Source of the DNA: Alphaproteobacteria bacterium
GTDB lineage: Bacteria; Pseudomonadota; Alphaproteobacteria; Rhodobacterales; Rhodobacteraceae
Length of the DNA: 64,000 nucleotides
Direction of reading: 5' to 3'
Assembly: GCA_030424865.1 (NCBI GenBank)
Contig: JAUHVR010000003.1
Span: 186,001 to 250,000 of the forward strand
Numbering within the stretch: the first letter of the stretch is position 1; every line of letters starts with the position of its first letter. Below the pieces are notes generated by a model. The model made no database searches and was not told the DNA's origin. It saw nothing but the letters and a program-made list of their open reading frames with translations. The translations under genes were made by a program, and so were the position numbers. Positions 17,855 to 26,712 of the stretch are shown one piece after another.

Positions 17855-20800
17855 TTAAAGAAAGTCGACGGTTCCGATGTCGGTCGACAAGAACAAGGTG
17901 TTGCCCGAGGGGATGTGGAACATCCGATCCCAAGTCTGCCCCATGTCCGTGACCTGGTCGATGCTCCAATCGCCGGCCAGGTCCTCGATATCGATAATGA
18001 CATTCGCGTTGCCGTCGATGAACAGACGCGCCGTTTCGGTGACCTCTCTGATCCGGTAACCGGACAGCGTCACCCGATAGGCGTCGTCGGTCACGATGTT
18101 GATGCGCTCGATGCTGTTGAGCATTTCGGTCGCCCGTTCGTTGAAGTACGTCAGCGCTCCGTTCGCATCATAAAGTTCATAGCCCTGATCGGTCAGGTCC
18201 AACCCATCCTCGGTCTGGTAGTCGGGATCGTTCAGGATCAGCGTGTCAAAGCCAATGCCGCCATTGAACACCAGCCCCCGGAAGAAAACGCTTGAGAAGT
18301 GAAACGTGTCGTCCCCCACATCGCCGTCGACCCGGTAGGTGCCGCTTTTCAGGTGGCGCAGGGCCTCTTCATTGTTGATCCGCCAGTCATAGCGGTTCGC
18401 CATACTGATGTCGTTGTTGATGCCGTGAATGTAGTTGCTGTCCAGATAGGAATTGTACTGTGATTGCGAGCCGGTGACCCGGCCGGGGTTCCAGTCCGCG
18501 ACATAGATATGGTCGTCGCCGTGGCCGCCCGAGATCAGGTAGTTCGAGGTGGCTTGTTCCCCGATCCCCCAGTCTTCCATGGTTATTTCGTACATGTTGG
18601 CGGAGATGAAGTCGGTTCTTTGGCTGCCCGCTATGCCTTGCGCCCCAAGCTGGCCGCCGACGATGATGTCATTCTGGTCGCCGCCATAGATCTGGTAGGT
18701 GCTGTCGCCACCCCGGCCATAGTCCCCGCCTTCGCCGGGCCGACCACCGCGGGCTAAACCTTCGGATTCGCCCCACGTTCCGCGACTGCCATCGCTGCGG
18801 TTGTTGCGGCCTGCGTTTCCGGCGTTGCCGCCAATGATGACGTCTGCGCCGAGGCCGCCCCACAACGTGTAGGTCACGCTGCCGCCCTGCCCGCCATCGC
18901 CGCCGTCACCTCCGTCGCCCCCGGCGTAGTTTACACCCTGCGTAGGCAAGACGTAGTGCAGGTGCCCGTCGCCGCCGTTGCCACCATCGCCACCCGCGCC
19001 GCCGTCGCCGCCCGAGTCGATGTCCTGTCCGACGATCATGTCGCGCCCAGTGGTGCCCCAGATCGTCGCGGTGTGGCTGATGCCAGCCGGACTTGCGCCG
19101 TCGGCCCCGTCAACGCCGTTAAGGTCCAGCAATAAAACCCCGTCGACGCCGTCGCCGCCGCGCTCGCCATTGCCGCCGTTCCGGTTCACGGTGCTGTCAT
19201 CGGCCGTCGTGGGATCGTAGCCGCTGATATAGGCCCTGAGGTCATAGTTGAACGTGACCGGCGCCGAAGAAGAGGCCGGCTGCAACGCAAACCCACCGCC
19301 TGGCAAGGGCGCCAGGTATTCGCCGGCGTTCTCGTACCACATCCACTCTTCGTCGTTGGCGACGCCGCCGACCCTTGCCCCAAAGTTCACACCCGACAGG
19401 ATCAAGTCGGCGGTGTCCTTTGGGTCGTTGCTCAGATTGAACCGCAGGCCCGACTGCGTGACCTTCACAAACTGGCCGTCCGGCGTCAGCGTGAAGTTCT
19501 CGGTGAAATAGTCGATCCGGTCGATCAGGGTGCCCGCATCACCGGTGTCGTTTGCCGTGATCGCGGCAAAGTAATCAGTGATCCGATACTCGGTGTAGAA
19601 ATCCACAAAGCGGCCCCGGGCGTCGGTCCGCACGCCGTCAAAGACCGGCACAAGGCCCGAGAACAGGTCGGCGTTCGCCACCTCGCGCGCGCCGGTGCCC
19701 TGGATCACGATGTCGACCTCGCTGGTGGCGGTGCCGTTGGCGGTTTCATAGGTGTAGGTGAGCGTTTCGGTGTAGCTTGCGCCGCTCCAGAGCTCGGGCA
19801 GGTCGAAGGGCGTGTAGACGATGGATGAACCGGTGATCTGAACCGTCCCGTAGGTGGCCCCGGTCAACGTTCGGGTGACACCGACCTCGGTATCGACGCC
19901 GACCATGGCATCGAAATCCGTGTCATTGGCATCAAGATCCGCAAAGGTGATGTTCAGCGTCTCGTCCTGCGTGATCGAAAAGGCGTCGTCCCGCATGACG
20001 GGCACGTTCAACCCGGACACACGTATCGTGCGGTCGTTGAACTCAATGAATTCAACTAAAGAAATCTGGTCCCAGCCGAACGGTGATCCGGTTCTCAGGT
20101 CCGTCACCTCATAGAACCCCGAGTCATAGAACCCCGAGACGGCGGGCGGTTGAATGTCAAAATTCAGAGTGCCGCCGACACCCAGAAGGTTTGCGTTGTA
20201 ATAGACGGTGTCGGTTCCCTGCCCGCCAAAGGTGACGTCATTGCCGCCTGTCGCAAAAAAGCGATCATCCCCGTTCAGACCGAAAAGGCTGTTGTCCCCT
20301 GCATCCCCGGCAAGCGTATCGTTGCGATACGATCCGACCAGATTTTCGATGCGGGTCAGGACGTCGCCCTCGGCGTGAGCTCCCAATCCGACGCCACCCG
20401 ACAGGGTGACCCGAACCGAACCGGGTGAGTTTGCGTAGGTGGCCGTATCGATGCCATCACCGCCATTAAGCGAATCTGCGCCGTCCCCGCCCAAGAGGAT
20501 ATCGTCGTGCAGCCCGCCAAACAGGGTATCATCGCCAACTCCGCCGTTCAGGCTGTCGTTGTCCGCGCCCCCATTCAACACATCGTTGTCGCCGCCGCCA
20601 TCCAGCGTGTCCGCCCCTTGGCCCCCGATCAGCGTGTCTTCACCGAGGTAGTCCCTTATGCTGTCGTCCCCGTCCAGTCCGGCCTGTCGATTGTTGCCGG
20701 CGTTTCCTTGCAGGTAATTCGCCACGCCGTTGCCCGTCACGCGAATGCTGGAGGAACCCTGCATAATAAGTTCTTCGATTTCGCTGGTCGGGCTCAAAGT

Positions 20801-22774
20801 GTAATCGACAGAGGTCAGCACCCTGTCGGTGCCTTCGCCGACAGCTTCAACCACAACATCATTTGTATCTTGGACAAAATAGGAGTCGTTACCGGCGCCA
20901 CCGATCATGATGTCGACGCCCGTCCCCCCCCAAAGCGTATCGGCACCCGCGCCGCCGATCAGCGTGTCCTCGCCGCCTTCACCCCTCAGGGTATTGTTGC
21001 CCGAGTTGCCGGTCAGCGTGTTGGCTTCGTCGTTGCCCTCTGCATTGATGTTCCCGGACCCGAGCAGGGTCAGGTTTTCGACCCACTGAAACGAGAAAAT
21101 CGAAAAGCTGATGCTGGCGTGGACAGTGTCAGTGCCGCCTGTCTGCGTTTCGAGGATACGGTCGCCAGCGTTGTCCACGATGTAAAGATCGTCGCCCGGC
21201 CCGCCTTCCATGCTGTCCTGGCCCGCGCCGCCATTCAGGATGTCATTGTCGGCGCCGCCTATCAGCGAATCGTTGTCGGCGCCGCCCTCCAGCGTGTCCG
21301 CCCCCTGGCCCCCGATCAGCGTGTCTTCACCGTCCAAGGCCTCTATGCTGTCGTCCCCGTCCAGTCCGGCCAGTCGATTGTTGCCCGCGTTTCCGCGCAG
21401 GGAATTCGCCAGTCCGTTGCCTGTCCCGCGAATGCTGGAGGAGCCTGCCATCCACAGTTCCTCGATGTCGCTGGTCGGATTCAGTGTGTAATCGACAATT
21501 GTCAGCACCCTGTCGGTGCCTTCGCCGACAGCTTCAACCGCAACATCATTTGTTTCTTCGACATAATAGACGTCGTCACCGGCGCCGCCGATCATGCTGT
21601 CGACACCTGTCCCGCCCCAAAGCGTATCGGCACCCGCGCCGCCGATCAGCGTGTCCTCGCCGCCTTCGGCCCTCAGGGTATTGTTGCCCGAGTTGCCTGT
21701 CAGCGTGTTGGCCTCGTCGTTGCCCTCTGCATTGATGTTCCCGGACCCGAGCAGGGTCAGGTTTTCGACCCAATCAAACGAGAAAATCGAATAGCTGACG
21801 CTGGCGCGGACGGTGTCGGTGCCGCCTGTCTGCGATTCGAGGATTCGGTCAAAGACGTTGTCCACGATGTATAGATCGTCGCCCGACCCGCCTTCCATGC
21901 GGTCCTGGCCCAAGCCGCCGTTCAGGATGTCATCGTCGGCGCCGCCTATCAGCGAATCGTTTCCGCGTCCCCCGGCCAGGGTATCGTTGCCGGCTCCGCC
22001 AATCAGGGTGTCCGGGCCATTGCCGCCGGTCAGACGGTTGTTTCCGGAATTGCCCGTCAAGATGTTCGCATTGACGTTGCCGGTCGCATTCAGGTTCGCG
22101 GAACCGCTCAGGGTCAGATTCTCGACCCACCGGAACGCGGCCAGGGAAAAACTCGACACCGCAAGCACGCGGTCGGTGCCGCCGGCCTGCACTTCGGAAA
22201 TAACGTCTGCGGCATCGTCGACGACATAAAGGTCATCTCCGGTGCCGCCGATCAAGCTGTCTGCGCCCTGACCTCCGTTCAGGGTGTCGTTTCCCGCGCC
22301 CCCAAACACGGTGTCAGCACCCGACCCCCCGGTCAATCGGTTGTCCCCGCCGTTGCCTCGCAACGTGTTTGCCAAGGCGTTACCGATCAGGTTCAGGTTT
22401 GCCAGACCGGTGACCGTCAGGTTTTCGACCCAGGTCACCGACGCCAGCGAAAAGGACAGGCTTGCGACAATCAGGTCTGTGCCGCCGCCCGGGTCTTCCT
22501 GGACCTGGTCACCAGCGTCATCTACGAGGTACAGATCGTCTCCGGCCCCGCCAAGCATGAGGTCGGCTCCTGCACCGCCATTCAGCGTGTCGTTGCCGTT
22601 TCCACCTCTTAGCGTGTCGTCATCGTTTCCGCCGATCAGAAGGTCATCGCCACCGCGCCCGATCAGCAGGTCGTTCCCGTTCAGGCCGCGGATCGTGTCC
22701 GCCAAGAGCGTGCCCGACAGCACGGGTTGAACGACGCCATCATCGTCCAGCAAGGTCCCGGTTATTGTCGCCAT
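17855..22774 (-). CDS. Giant RTX/calcium-binding, glycine-rich secreted protein
   Basis: This 1,639-residue protein is dominated by RTX nonapeptides (GGxGxDxLx) from about residue 20 to 860, many in units ending in WVENLTLxG (four copies). A non-RTX part follows: a cadherin-like/tandem-95 style segment (DDAFSITQDETLNITFADLDANDTDFDA), then Gly-Asp-rich tracts such as GGDGGAGGDGGNGGDG and GGDGGDGGDGGQGG near residue 1,250-1,300, then a less repetitive C-terminus. No Sec signal peptide is visible, as expected for type I secretion with a C-terminal signal. No ABC exporter or membrane-fusion protein is adjacent. The ATG of MATITGTL is chosen for its GGGGGAG ribosome site; an in-frame TTG five codons upstream overlaps that site. 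Role unknown; adhesion, matrix or S-layer-like function is a guess. Confidence 0.85.
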   Translation of the reverse strand: MATITGTLLDDDGVVQPVLSGTLLADTIRGLNGNDLLIGRGGDDLLIGGNDDDTLRGGNGNDTLNGGAGADLMLGGAGDDLYLVDDAGDQVQEDPGGGTDLIVASLSFSLASVTWVENLTVTGLANLNLIGNALANTLRGNGGDNRLTGGSGADTVFGGAGNDTLNGGQGADSLIGGTGDDLYVVDDAADVISEVQAGGTDRVLAVSSFSLAAFRWVENLTLSGSANLNATGNVNANILTGNSGNNRLTGGNGPDTLIGGAGNDTLAGGRGNDSLIGGADDDILNGGLGQDRMEGGSGDDLYIVDNVFDRILESQTGGTDTVRASVSYSIFSFDWVENLTLLGSGNINAEGNDEANTLTGNSGNNTLRAEGGEDTLIGGAGADTLWGGTGVDSMIGGAGDDVYYVEETNDVAVEAVGEGTDRVLTIVDYTLNPTSDIEELWMAGSSSIRGTGNGLANSLRGNAGNNRLAGLDGDDSIEALDGEDTLIGGQGADTLEGGADNDSLIGGADNDILNGGAGQDSMEGGPGDDLYIVDNAGDRILETQTGGTDTVHASISFSIFSFQWVENLTLLGSGNINAEGNDEANTLTGNSGNNTLRGEGGEDTLIGGAGADTLWGGTGVDIMIGGAGNDSYFVQDTNDVVVEAVGEGTDRVLTSVDYTLSPTSEIEELIMQGSSSIRVTGNGVANYLQGNAGNNRQAGLDGDDSIRDYLGEDTLIGGQGADTLDGGGDNDVLNGGADNDSLNGGVGDDTLFGGLHDDILLGGDGADSLNGGDGIDTATYANSPGSVRVTLSGGVGLGAHAEGDVLTRIENLVGSYRNDTLAGDAGDNSLFGLNGDDRFFATGGNDVTFGGQGTDTVYYNANLLGVGGTLNFDIQPPAVSGFYDSGFYEVTDLRTGSPFGWDQISLVEFIEFNDRTIRVSGLNVPVMRDDAFSITQDETLNITFADLDANDTDFDAMVGVDTEVGVTRTLTGATYGTVQITGSSIVYTPFDLPELWSGASYTETLTYTYETANGTATSEVDIVIQGTGAREVANADLFSGLVPVFDGVRTDARGRFVDFYTEYRITDYFAAITANDTGDAGTLIDRIDYFTENFTLTPDGQFVKVTQSGLRFNLSNDPKDTADLILSGVNFGARVGGVANDEEWMWYENAGEYLAPLPGGGFALQPASSSAPVTFNYDLRAYISGYDPTTADDSTVNRNGGNGERGGDGVDGVLLLDLNGVDGADGASPAGISHTATIWGTTGRDMIVGQDIDSGGDGGAGGDGGNGGDGHLHYVLPTQGVNYAGGDGGDGGDGGQGGSVTYTLWGGLGADVIIGGNAGNAGRNNRSDGSRGTWGESEGLARGGRPGEGGDYGRGGDSTYQIYGGDQNDIIVGGQLGAQGIAGSQRTDFISANMYEITMEDWGIGEQATSNYLISGGHGDDHIYVADWNPGRVTGSQSQYNSYLDSNYIHGINNDISMANRYDWRINNEEALRHLKSGTYRVDGDVGDDTFHFSSVFFRGLVFNGGIGFDTLILNDPDYQTEDGLDLTDQGYELYDANGALTYFNERATEMLNSIERINIVTDDAYRVTLSGYRIREVTETARLFIDGNANVIIDIEDLAGDWSIDQVTDMGQTWDRMFHIPSGNTLFLSTDIGTVDFL
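20577..21950 (-). repeat. Two tandem 687-bp (229-residue) near-identical repeats in the RTX gene
   Basis: The stretch 21264-21950 is repeated at 20577-21263 with a fixed offset of 687 bases; for example, the string CAAAGCGTAT occurs at 20931 and 21618. Each unit encodes an RTX block, one WVENLTLLGSGNINAEG motif, a second RTX block (GGAGADTLWGGTGVD) and a SSSIRxTGNGxAN segment. The copies differ at scattered positions, so the duplication is not brand new. It is in frame and could expand or contract by recombination. Confidence 0.85.
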
Positions 22775-23082
22775 CGGTGTCTCCCCCAAAGTCTTCGAGC
22801 GGCCACACCAAAGAGATCAAACAAAAATCAAAGACGCCCAGAACCCGAACTCTGCGCGGCAGCCCAACCTGCCGCCGAGAAAAGTTATCCGCGAATTCCG
22901 TGTTTTTCAAAGAAATTCTTGGGGGCGCGTCGTGGCACCCGCAGGACTCTTCCCCAAGTTGCCGACCCGGTCCAGCTTTGACGTTTTGCATCTTGGGGAC
23001 TTGAGGAGCTATAGCGGTCACCCCAGTCCACATGTCAGCCGCCTGTGGTCCGGCAGCTTTCTTGGTCCGGAACCAGACCGGA
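22775..23082. other. Upstream region of the RTX gene, no gene seen
   Basis: About 308 bases separate the RTX start from the end of the tetR gene. No protein gene is supported. The GGGGGAG ribosome site of the RTX gene is at its left end; the promoter must lie here, but no convincing -35/-10 pair or operator was identified. Confidence 0.5.
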
Positions 23083-23670
23083 TCAGGGCTGCGCCAGAAC
23101 GCTGGTGATGCCCCGACCGGCCGCGTACATCTGCTCTGGCGTCGCCTTCGCGCGAAGCAAAGCAGAGATGCCCACGACGGCATTGGCGAAATGCGCGGCA
23201 AGGTCGTCCAGATCGGCGTCGACCCTGACGTCGCCATCCCTTTGCGCGTTTTCAAGCGCGTTGCGGAACCCCTTCAACAGTCTGTCCAGATAGGCATCCA
23301 CGAACTTTGCACTTCCGGGATCCAACGCCGCGCGCTCGACCGCTGTGTTGGCCATCAAGCAACCCAGCCCGTTGAATTTCGTCTCGCTGGCTGCTGCATA
23401 TCCCAGGAACGCATCGCGAATGGTCTGGGCATTTGCCTCTGACGCTTCGATCGGGCCAAGAACACGGGTCAGATTGATTTCGCTGTAGCGCTCCAGTGCG
23501 GCCTCGAACAATTCCTGCTTCGACCCGAACTCAGAATACATGCTTTTCCGGTTGATACCCAGTTCCTGGACAAGCTCTGCCGTGCCCGTCGCCGAATATC
23601 CTTGCCGACGAAACAGCTCGATCGCGCGGTCCAGAACGTCTTCTCGTTTGTATCCTTTGGGGCTCGGCAT
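23083..23670 (-). CDS. TetR/AcrR-family transcriptional regulator
   Basis: This 195-residue protein has the N-terminal TetR helix-turn-helix: YKREDVLDRAIELFRRQGY then GTAELVQELGINRKSMYSEFGSKQELF, which matches the YxxFxSKxxL family signature. The C-terminal ligand domain (GCLMANTAVERAALDPG) resembles TetR_C-type repressors related to YxaF/LmrA. The ATG at 23670 is chosen because GAGGA lies at good spacing; an adjacent ATG at 23673 is possible. It is divergent from two ABM-domain genes, and the shared gap has two near-identical palindromes, so it probably represses both itself and those genes. The inducer is unknown. Confidence 0.85.
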   Translation of the reverse strand: MPSPKGYKREDVLDRAIELFRRQGYSATGTAELVQELGINRKSMYSEFGSKQELFEAALERYSEINLTRVLGPIEASEANAQTIRDAFLGYAAASETKFNGLGCLMANTAVERAALDPGSAKFVDAYLDRLLKGFRNALENAQRDGDVRVDADLDDLAAHFANAVVGISALLRAKATPEQMYAAGRGITSVLAQP

Positions 23671-23701
23671 CATGTCCTCGAAATTTTTGTGTTGACACCA
23701 A

Positions 23702-23745
23702 GGTAACCGATCAGTTACCCCTGTCAAGGTAATCGATCGGTTACC
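23702..23745. promoter_or_regulatory. Two TetR-type palindromic operators
   Basis: GGTAACCGATCAGTTACC at 23702-23719 and GGTAATCGATCGGTTACC at 23728-23745 are 18-bp inverted repeats differing from each other at two positions. Their centres are 26 bp apart. A TTGACA hexamer at 23692-23697 may be the -35 element of the ABM operon. Position between tetR and the ABM genes makes these the likely binding sites of the TetR protein. Confidence 0.82.
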
Positions 23746-23785
23746 ATGCGATTTAATCGACCACACCTTGAAACGGAGAGAGATC

Positions 23786-24163
23786 ATGAACCCGAATGCC
23801 ATCACCGTCGTTTACAAATGGACCGCCAAGCCCGGGCAGCTGGATACGCTGACGGGCATCTACAAAGGCGTCACCGACGCCATGCAGGCCAACGAACCCG
23901 GGGCTCTGGCCGTGGACGTCTATGTCTCGGAAGAGGACAACGCCATCTACGTTCGCGACGAGTTCGCCGACGCCAACGCACTGGGGTTCCACCTGAGTGA
24001 AACCGCCGCCCCCCACTTTCCCAAGCTGCTGGAAGTGGCGGTGCCCGGAACCTTCAACTTCTTCGGGAACGTCCCTGCCGAAATGCAGGCTGCCGCCCGG
24101 GGAATGGGCCTCGCCGCCGAGTTCAGCAGCCATGTCACGGGTTTTGCCCGCAAAGACCACTGA
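23786..24163 (+). CDS. Antibiotic biosynthesis monooxygenase (ABM)-domain protein, cytosolic
   Basis: This 125-residue protein is a dimeric alpha/beta-barrel ABM-fold member: VVYKWTAKPGQLDTLTGIYKGV begins the first ferredoxin-like strand and helix, then EPGALAVDVYVSEEDNAIYVRDEFADANALGFHL, the usual xYxxxD/E-xW/F-x-H pattern. Such proteins act as quinone/phenol monooxygenases, haem-degrading enzymes or have no known activity. Start at ATG 23786 has a GGAGAGAG ribosome site. It is first in a TetR-controlled pair with a signal-peptide-bearing paralogue 31 bases downstream. The substrate is not evident. Confidence 0.75.
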   Translation: MNPNAITVVYKWTAKPGQLDTLTGIYKGVTDAMQANEPGALAVDVYVSEEDNAIYVRDEFADANALGFHLSETAAPHFPKLLEVAVPGTFNFFGNVPAEMQAAARGMGLAAEFSSHVTGFARKDH

Positions 24164-24194
24164 AACCGCCAACCACAGAATTCAGGAGACCAAA

Positions 24195-24638
24195 ATGACC
24201 TTCAAATCCATCAAGACCGCCCTCGCCGCTTCACTGATCGCCGCCACAGCGACAATTGCATTCGCTGACCCGTCGTCCGAGATCGCGCTCACCTACGTCT
24301 GGACTGCGCACGAAGGTCAGGCTGAACGACTGATCGCCACCTATGGCGCGGTCGGCGACATTCTTGAAGCCAATGAACCGGGGCTGCTGTCGTACGAAAT
24401 CGCGATTTCCGAAACCGGAAACCAGATCGTCATTCACGAAGTTTTCGAGGACGGCGATGCCCTGGCCTTCCACCTGTCGGAAACCGCAGCGGCGTTCTTT
24501 CCGCAGCTGGTTCAGTTTGCCACCCCAGGCCCCTTCATCTTTCGCGGGGATGTGCCCGAAGAACTGCGCACCGCAGCCTACCAGATGGAAATGGGTGCAA
24601 TCTTTACCGGAGATTGGGACGGCTTTGAACGCAACTGA
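24195..24638 (+). CDS. ABM-domain protein with signal peptide (exported paralogue)
   Basis: This 147-residue protein begins with a signal peptide (MTFKSIKTALAASLIAATATIAFA) and continues with an ABM domain closely similar to the preceding gene: the shared pattern TYVWTAHEGQAERLIATYGAVGD, NEPGLLSYEIAIS, DALAFHLSETAAAFFPQL and the PEELRTAAYQM tail. The ATG at 24195 follows AGGAG. It is likely a tandem duplicate that acquired an export signal, so both compartments would contain a version. A strong terminator follows. Enzymatic activity is unproven; conserved surface His and acidic residues are kept. Confidence 0.72.
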   Translation: MTFKSIKTALAASLIAATATIAFADPSSEIALTYVWTAHEGQAERLIATYGAVGDILEANEPGLLSYEIAISETGNQIVIHEVFEDGDALAFHLSETAAAFFPQLVQFATPGPFIFRGDVPEELRTAAYQMEMGAIFTGDWDGFERN

Positions 24639-24665
24639 TCACGCGCCTTGCGTTGGTGCAAAACC

Positions 24666-24705
24666 AAAAGGAGCGGCACTTCAATTTGCCGCTCCTTTTC
24701 TTTTG
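24666..24705. terminator. Intrinsic terminator after the ABM pair
   Basis: AAAAGGAGCGGCA at 24666-24678 pairs with TGCCGCTCCTTTT at 24687-24699, followed by CTTTT. The A-run before and T-run after make it potentially bidirectional, and it sits between convergent transcription units (the ABM pair and the sugar operon). Confidence 0.9.
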
Positions 24706-24770
24706 GCCATCTCCGATCGCCATCCAAGGCAGGCGTGAAGCCCCTGAAATCGGACACTCAGTTAGGGGCC

Positions 24771-25916
24771 CTATTCGGCCCCGGTCTGCATCAAGGCAGC
24801 GGCCTGGTCTCCGGTCAGTGGCTCGGGCCGGTCACATGTGGTCGTCATGTCAATCCAACGCCGTTCCTCTGCAGACCGCAGAAGCGCCGTCATGACGTCG
24901 ACAACATGCGTCGCAAGTTCGAGACTGCACCGATGCGGCCTGCCCTCGGCGATCCCGGCGGCCATGTCAGCCAATCCAGCGCAGCGATAGTTCGCGCGCG
25001 GAACGCTGGACGAATCCGGTTGGTTCGGAACCCCGAATGGATGACCCCGGTCCGGCAGGTCGACGACTTCGGACTCGGGGCCCGCAAGCTGAACGGTGCC
25101 GCCAAAGAAGTTCGGATCCGGCACGTACAAAGAGCCTTTGGTGCCGTAAAGTTCCATGTTGGCATGACGATGCGCCCAGACGTCCCAGCTGGCGCCAAGC
25201 GTGATCAACGCACCGTTCGCAAACTCCAGAACCGCGTGGAAATTGGTTGGCGTGTCGACCGGAATCTCTTCTCCCTCGCGCGGACCGTTTCCGATCCTGC
25301 GGGTCTTGAAACCGGCCGAACTCATAGCCGTGACCGCCTTCACCGGACCAATCAGCTGAACGAGATTGGTGATGTAATACGGCCCAAGGTCCAGGATCGG
25401 GCCACCGCCGGGCTGGAAAAAGAAATCCGGGTTTGGATGCCAGGCCTCCATACCGTGGCTCATGACGTGACAGGTGCCACCCACGATCTCGCCAGCCTGC
25501 CCTTCGTCTAGAACCGCCCGCGCAAGTTGATGCGAGCCCCCAAGAAAGGTGTCAGGGGCGGATCCGACGCGCAATTGTTTCTCGGTCGCAAGCGCGCGCA
25601 AGGCCTCGCCTTCGTCCAGCGACAGAACATAGGGCTTTTCCGAGTACGCGTGCTTTCCACTCTCAAGAATGCGCTTGGTGACGTCAAAATGCGCTGCGGG
25701 AACGGTGAGGTTCACCACGATCTGAATGTCGTCCGCCGAAAGCAGGTGCTCGATGGTCTCGGCCCTGACGCCGAATTCCTGGGCCCGGGCCTCGGCCGCG
25801 GCCATGTTCAGGTCCGCCACTGCGCGCACTTCGATGAAGTTGAACAGCGGGGCAAGCTTCAGATAGGATTCAGAGATATTGCCGCAGCCGATAATGCCAA
25901 CGCCGAAAGTCGTCAT
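24771..25916 (-). CDS. Gfo/Idh/MocA-family sugar dehydrogenase
   Basis: This 381-residue NAD(P)-dependent oxidoreductase has the N-terminal Rossmann motif GIIGCGNISESYLKLAPLF, the family's cofactor/active-site lysine in YSEKPYVLSLDEGE (the EKP motif) and the downstream GGGPILDLGPYYITNL segment carrying catalytic Asp and Tyr-like positions. Members oxidise or isomerise hydroxyls on sugars, sugar acids or inositols. It is the last gene of the importer operon starting at the SBP gene, 11 bases after a TIM-barrel isomerase. The pairing with that isomerase resembles inositol- or disaccharide-degrading (3-keto-sugar) modules; the substrate is not determined. Confidence 0.87.
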   Translation of the reverse strand: MTTFGVGIIGCGNISESYLKLAPLFNFIEVRAVADLNMAAAEARAQEFGVRAETIEHLLSADDIQIVVNLTVPAAHFDVTKRILESGKHAYSEKPYVLSLDEGEALRALATEKQLRVGSAPDTFLGGSHQLARAVLDEGQAGEIVGGTCHVMSHGMEAWHPNPDFFFQPGGGPILDLGPYYITNLVQLIGPVKAVTAMSSAGFKTRRIGNGPREGEEIPVDTPTNFHAVLEFANGALITLGASWDVWAHRHANMELYGTKGSLYVPDPNFFGGTVQLAGPESEVVDLPDRGHPFGVPNQPDSSSVPRANYRCAGLADMAAGIAEGRPHRCSLELATHVVDVMTALLRSAEERRWIDMTTTCDRPEPLTGDQAAALMQTGAE

Positions 25917-25927
25917 GATCGTTTGCC

Positions 25928-26668
25928 TCAGAATGCCTGGACGGCGGCCAGTGACCGGGTCGCCATGCGCTTGTGATCATTGGGCTTGTCATGTTCGATG
26001 ACGTATCTGTCGACCCCCGCGGCATCCATCGCTGATTTGATCGAGGCCCAGTCCATCGTGCCGTGGCCGACGTCGGCCCAGCCGTCTTCGTCTGCGTTCT
26101 CGCCCGCAGGCGCAATGTCCTTGACGTGGGTGGCCACCAGTCGGCCCGAGAACTTCTCCAGCCACGCGACGGGGTCCTGATCGGCGACCTGCACCCAGGC
26201 CAGATCCAGTTCGATCTTGATATCGTCCGAGGCCTCGGCGATCAGCTCCAGCGGCATGGCACCGTCCACCGGAACCAGTTCAAAGTCGTGGTTGTGCCAC
26301 GCGAACTCAAGTCCCGCCGCCACGATGGGCTCGCCCGCTTTGGCCAGCCTCGCGCCAAAGGCTCTCCAGCCTTCGGCCGTGCTGGGTCGCTCATCTGGCA
26401 TCAGGAACGGAATGACCACCGCCTTGACGCCCAGCGTCTTCGCAACCGCGATGGCCCGCTCGGGGTCACCTTCGACAAAATCAAGCGCGAAATGGGCGGT
26501 CGGCATGGTCATACCATGCTCGTCCAGCAGGGCCTTGGTTTTTTCCGGGTCCTCGAAGTAAGGGCCGTGGCCTTCGACCTCGGTGATGCCAAGATCGGCG
26601 AGCATGGCAAACGTCTCTTCGACGGCCCAGTCGCGCGAGGAATAGAGCTGATAGGAAATGGAGGGCAT
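25928..26668 (-). CDS. Sugar phosphate isomerase/epimerase-family TIM-barrel protein
   Basis: This 246-residue protein belongs to the xylose-isomerase-like TIM-barrel (AP endonuclease 2) superfamily. Metal-binding positions are suggested by LEFAWHNHDFE (His and Glu), IKIELDLAWVQ (Asp) and THVKDIAP (His), followed by GTMDWASI and YVIEHDKP (Glu). Members interconvert ketoses, epimerise or dehydrate keto-inositols, or cleave 3-keto-glycosides. It sits between the ATPase gene and the Gfo/Idh dehydrogenase in the sugar importer operon, so it likely acts on the imported sugar or on the dehydrogenase product. Confidence 0.83.
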   Translation of the reverse strand: MPSISYQLYSSRDWAVEETFAMLADLGITEVEGHGPYFEDPEKTKALLDEHGMTMPTAHFALDFVEGDPERAIAVAKTLGVKAVVIPFLMPDERPSTAEGWRAFGARLAKAGEPIVAAGLEFAWHNHDFELVPVDGAMPLELIAEASDDIKIELDLAWVQVADQDPVAWLEKFSGRLVATHVKDIAPAGENADEDGWADVGHGTMDWASIKSAMDAAGVDRYVIEHDKPNDHKRMATRSLAAVQAF

Positions 26669-26712
26669 TTTTCTACCTCGGAATGAGAAGTGAAGCTTGT
26701 GCGTTGCGGACG

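Noticed and set aside
20507-21874. A 455-codon plus-strand repetitive open frame opposite the RTX gene
   Set aside because: Its repeats simply reflect the 687-bp duplication of the RTX gene on the other strand.
18850-22700. CRISPR-like short periodic repeats
   Set aside because: The periodicity is the 27-base codon pattern of RTX nonapeptides inside a coding gene; there are no spacers of uniform unrelated sequence.
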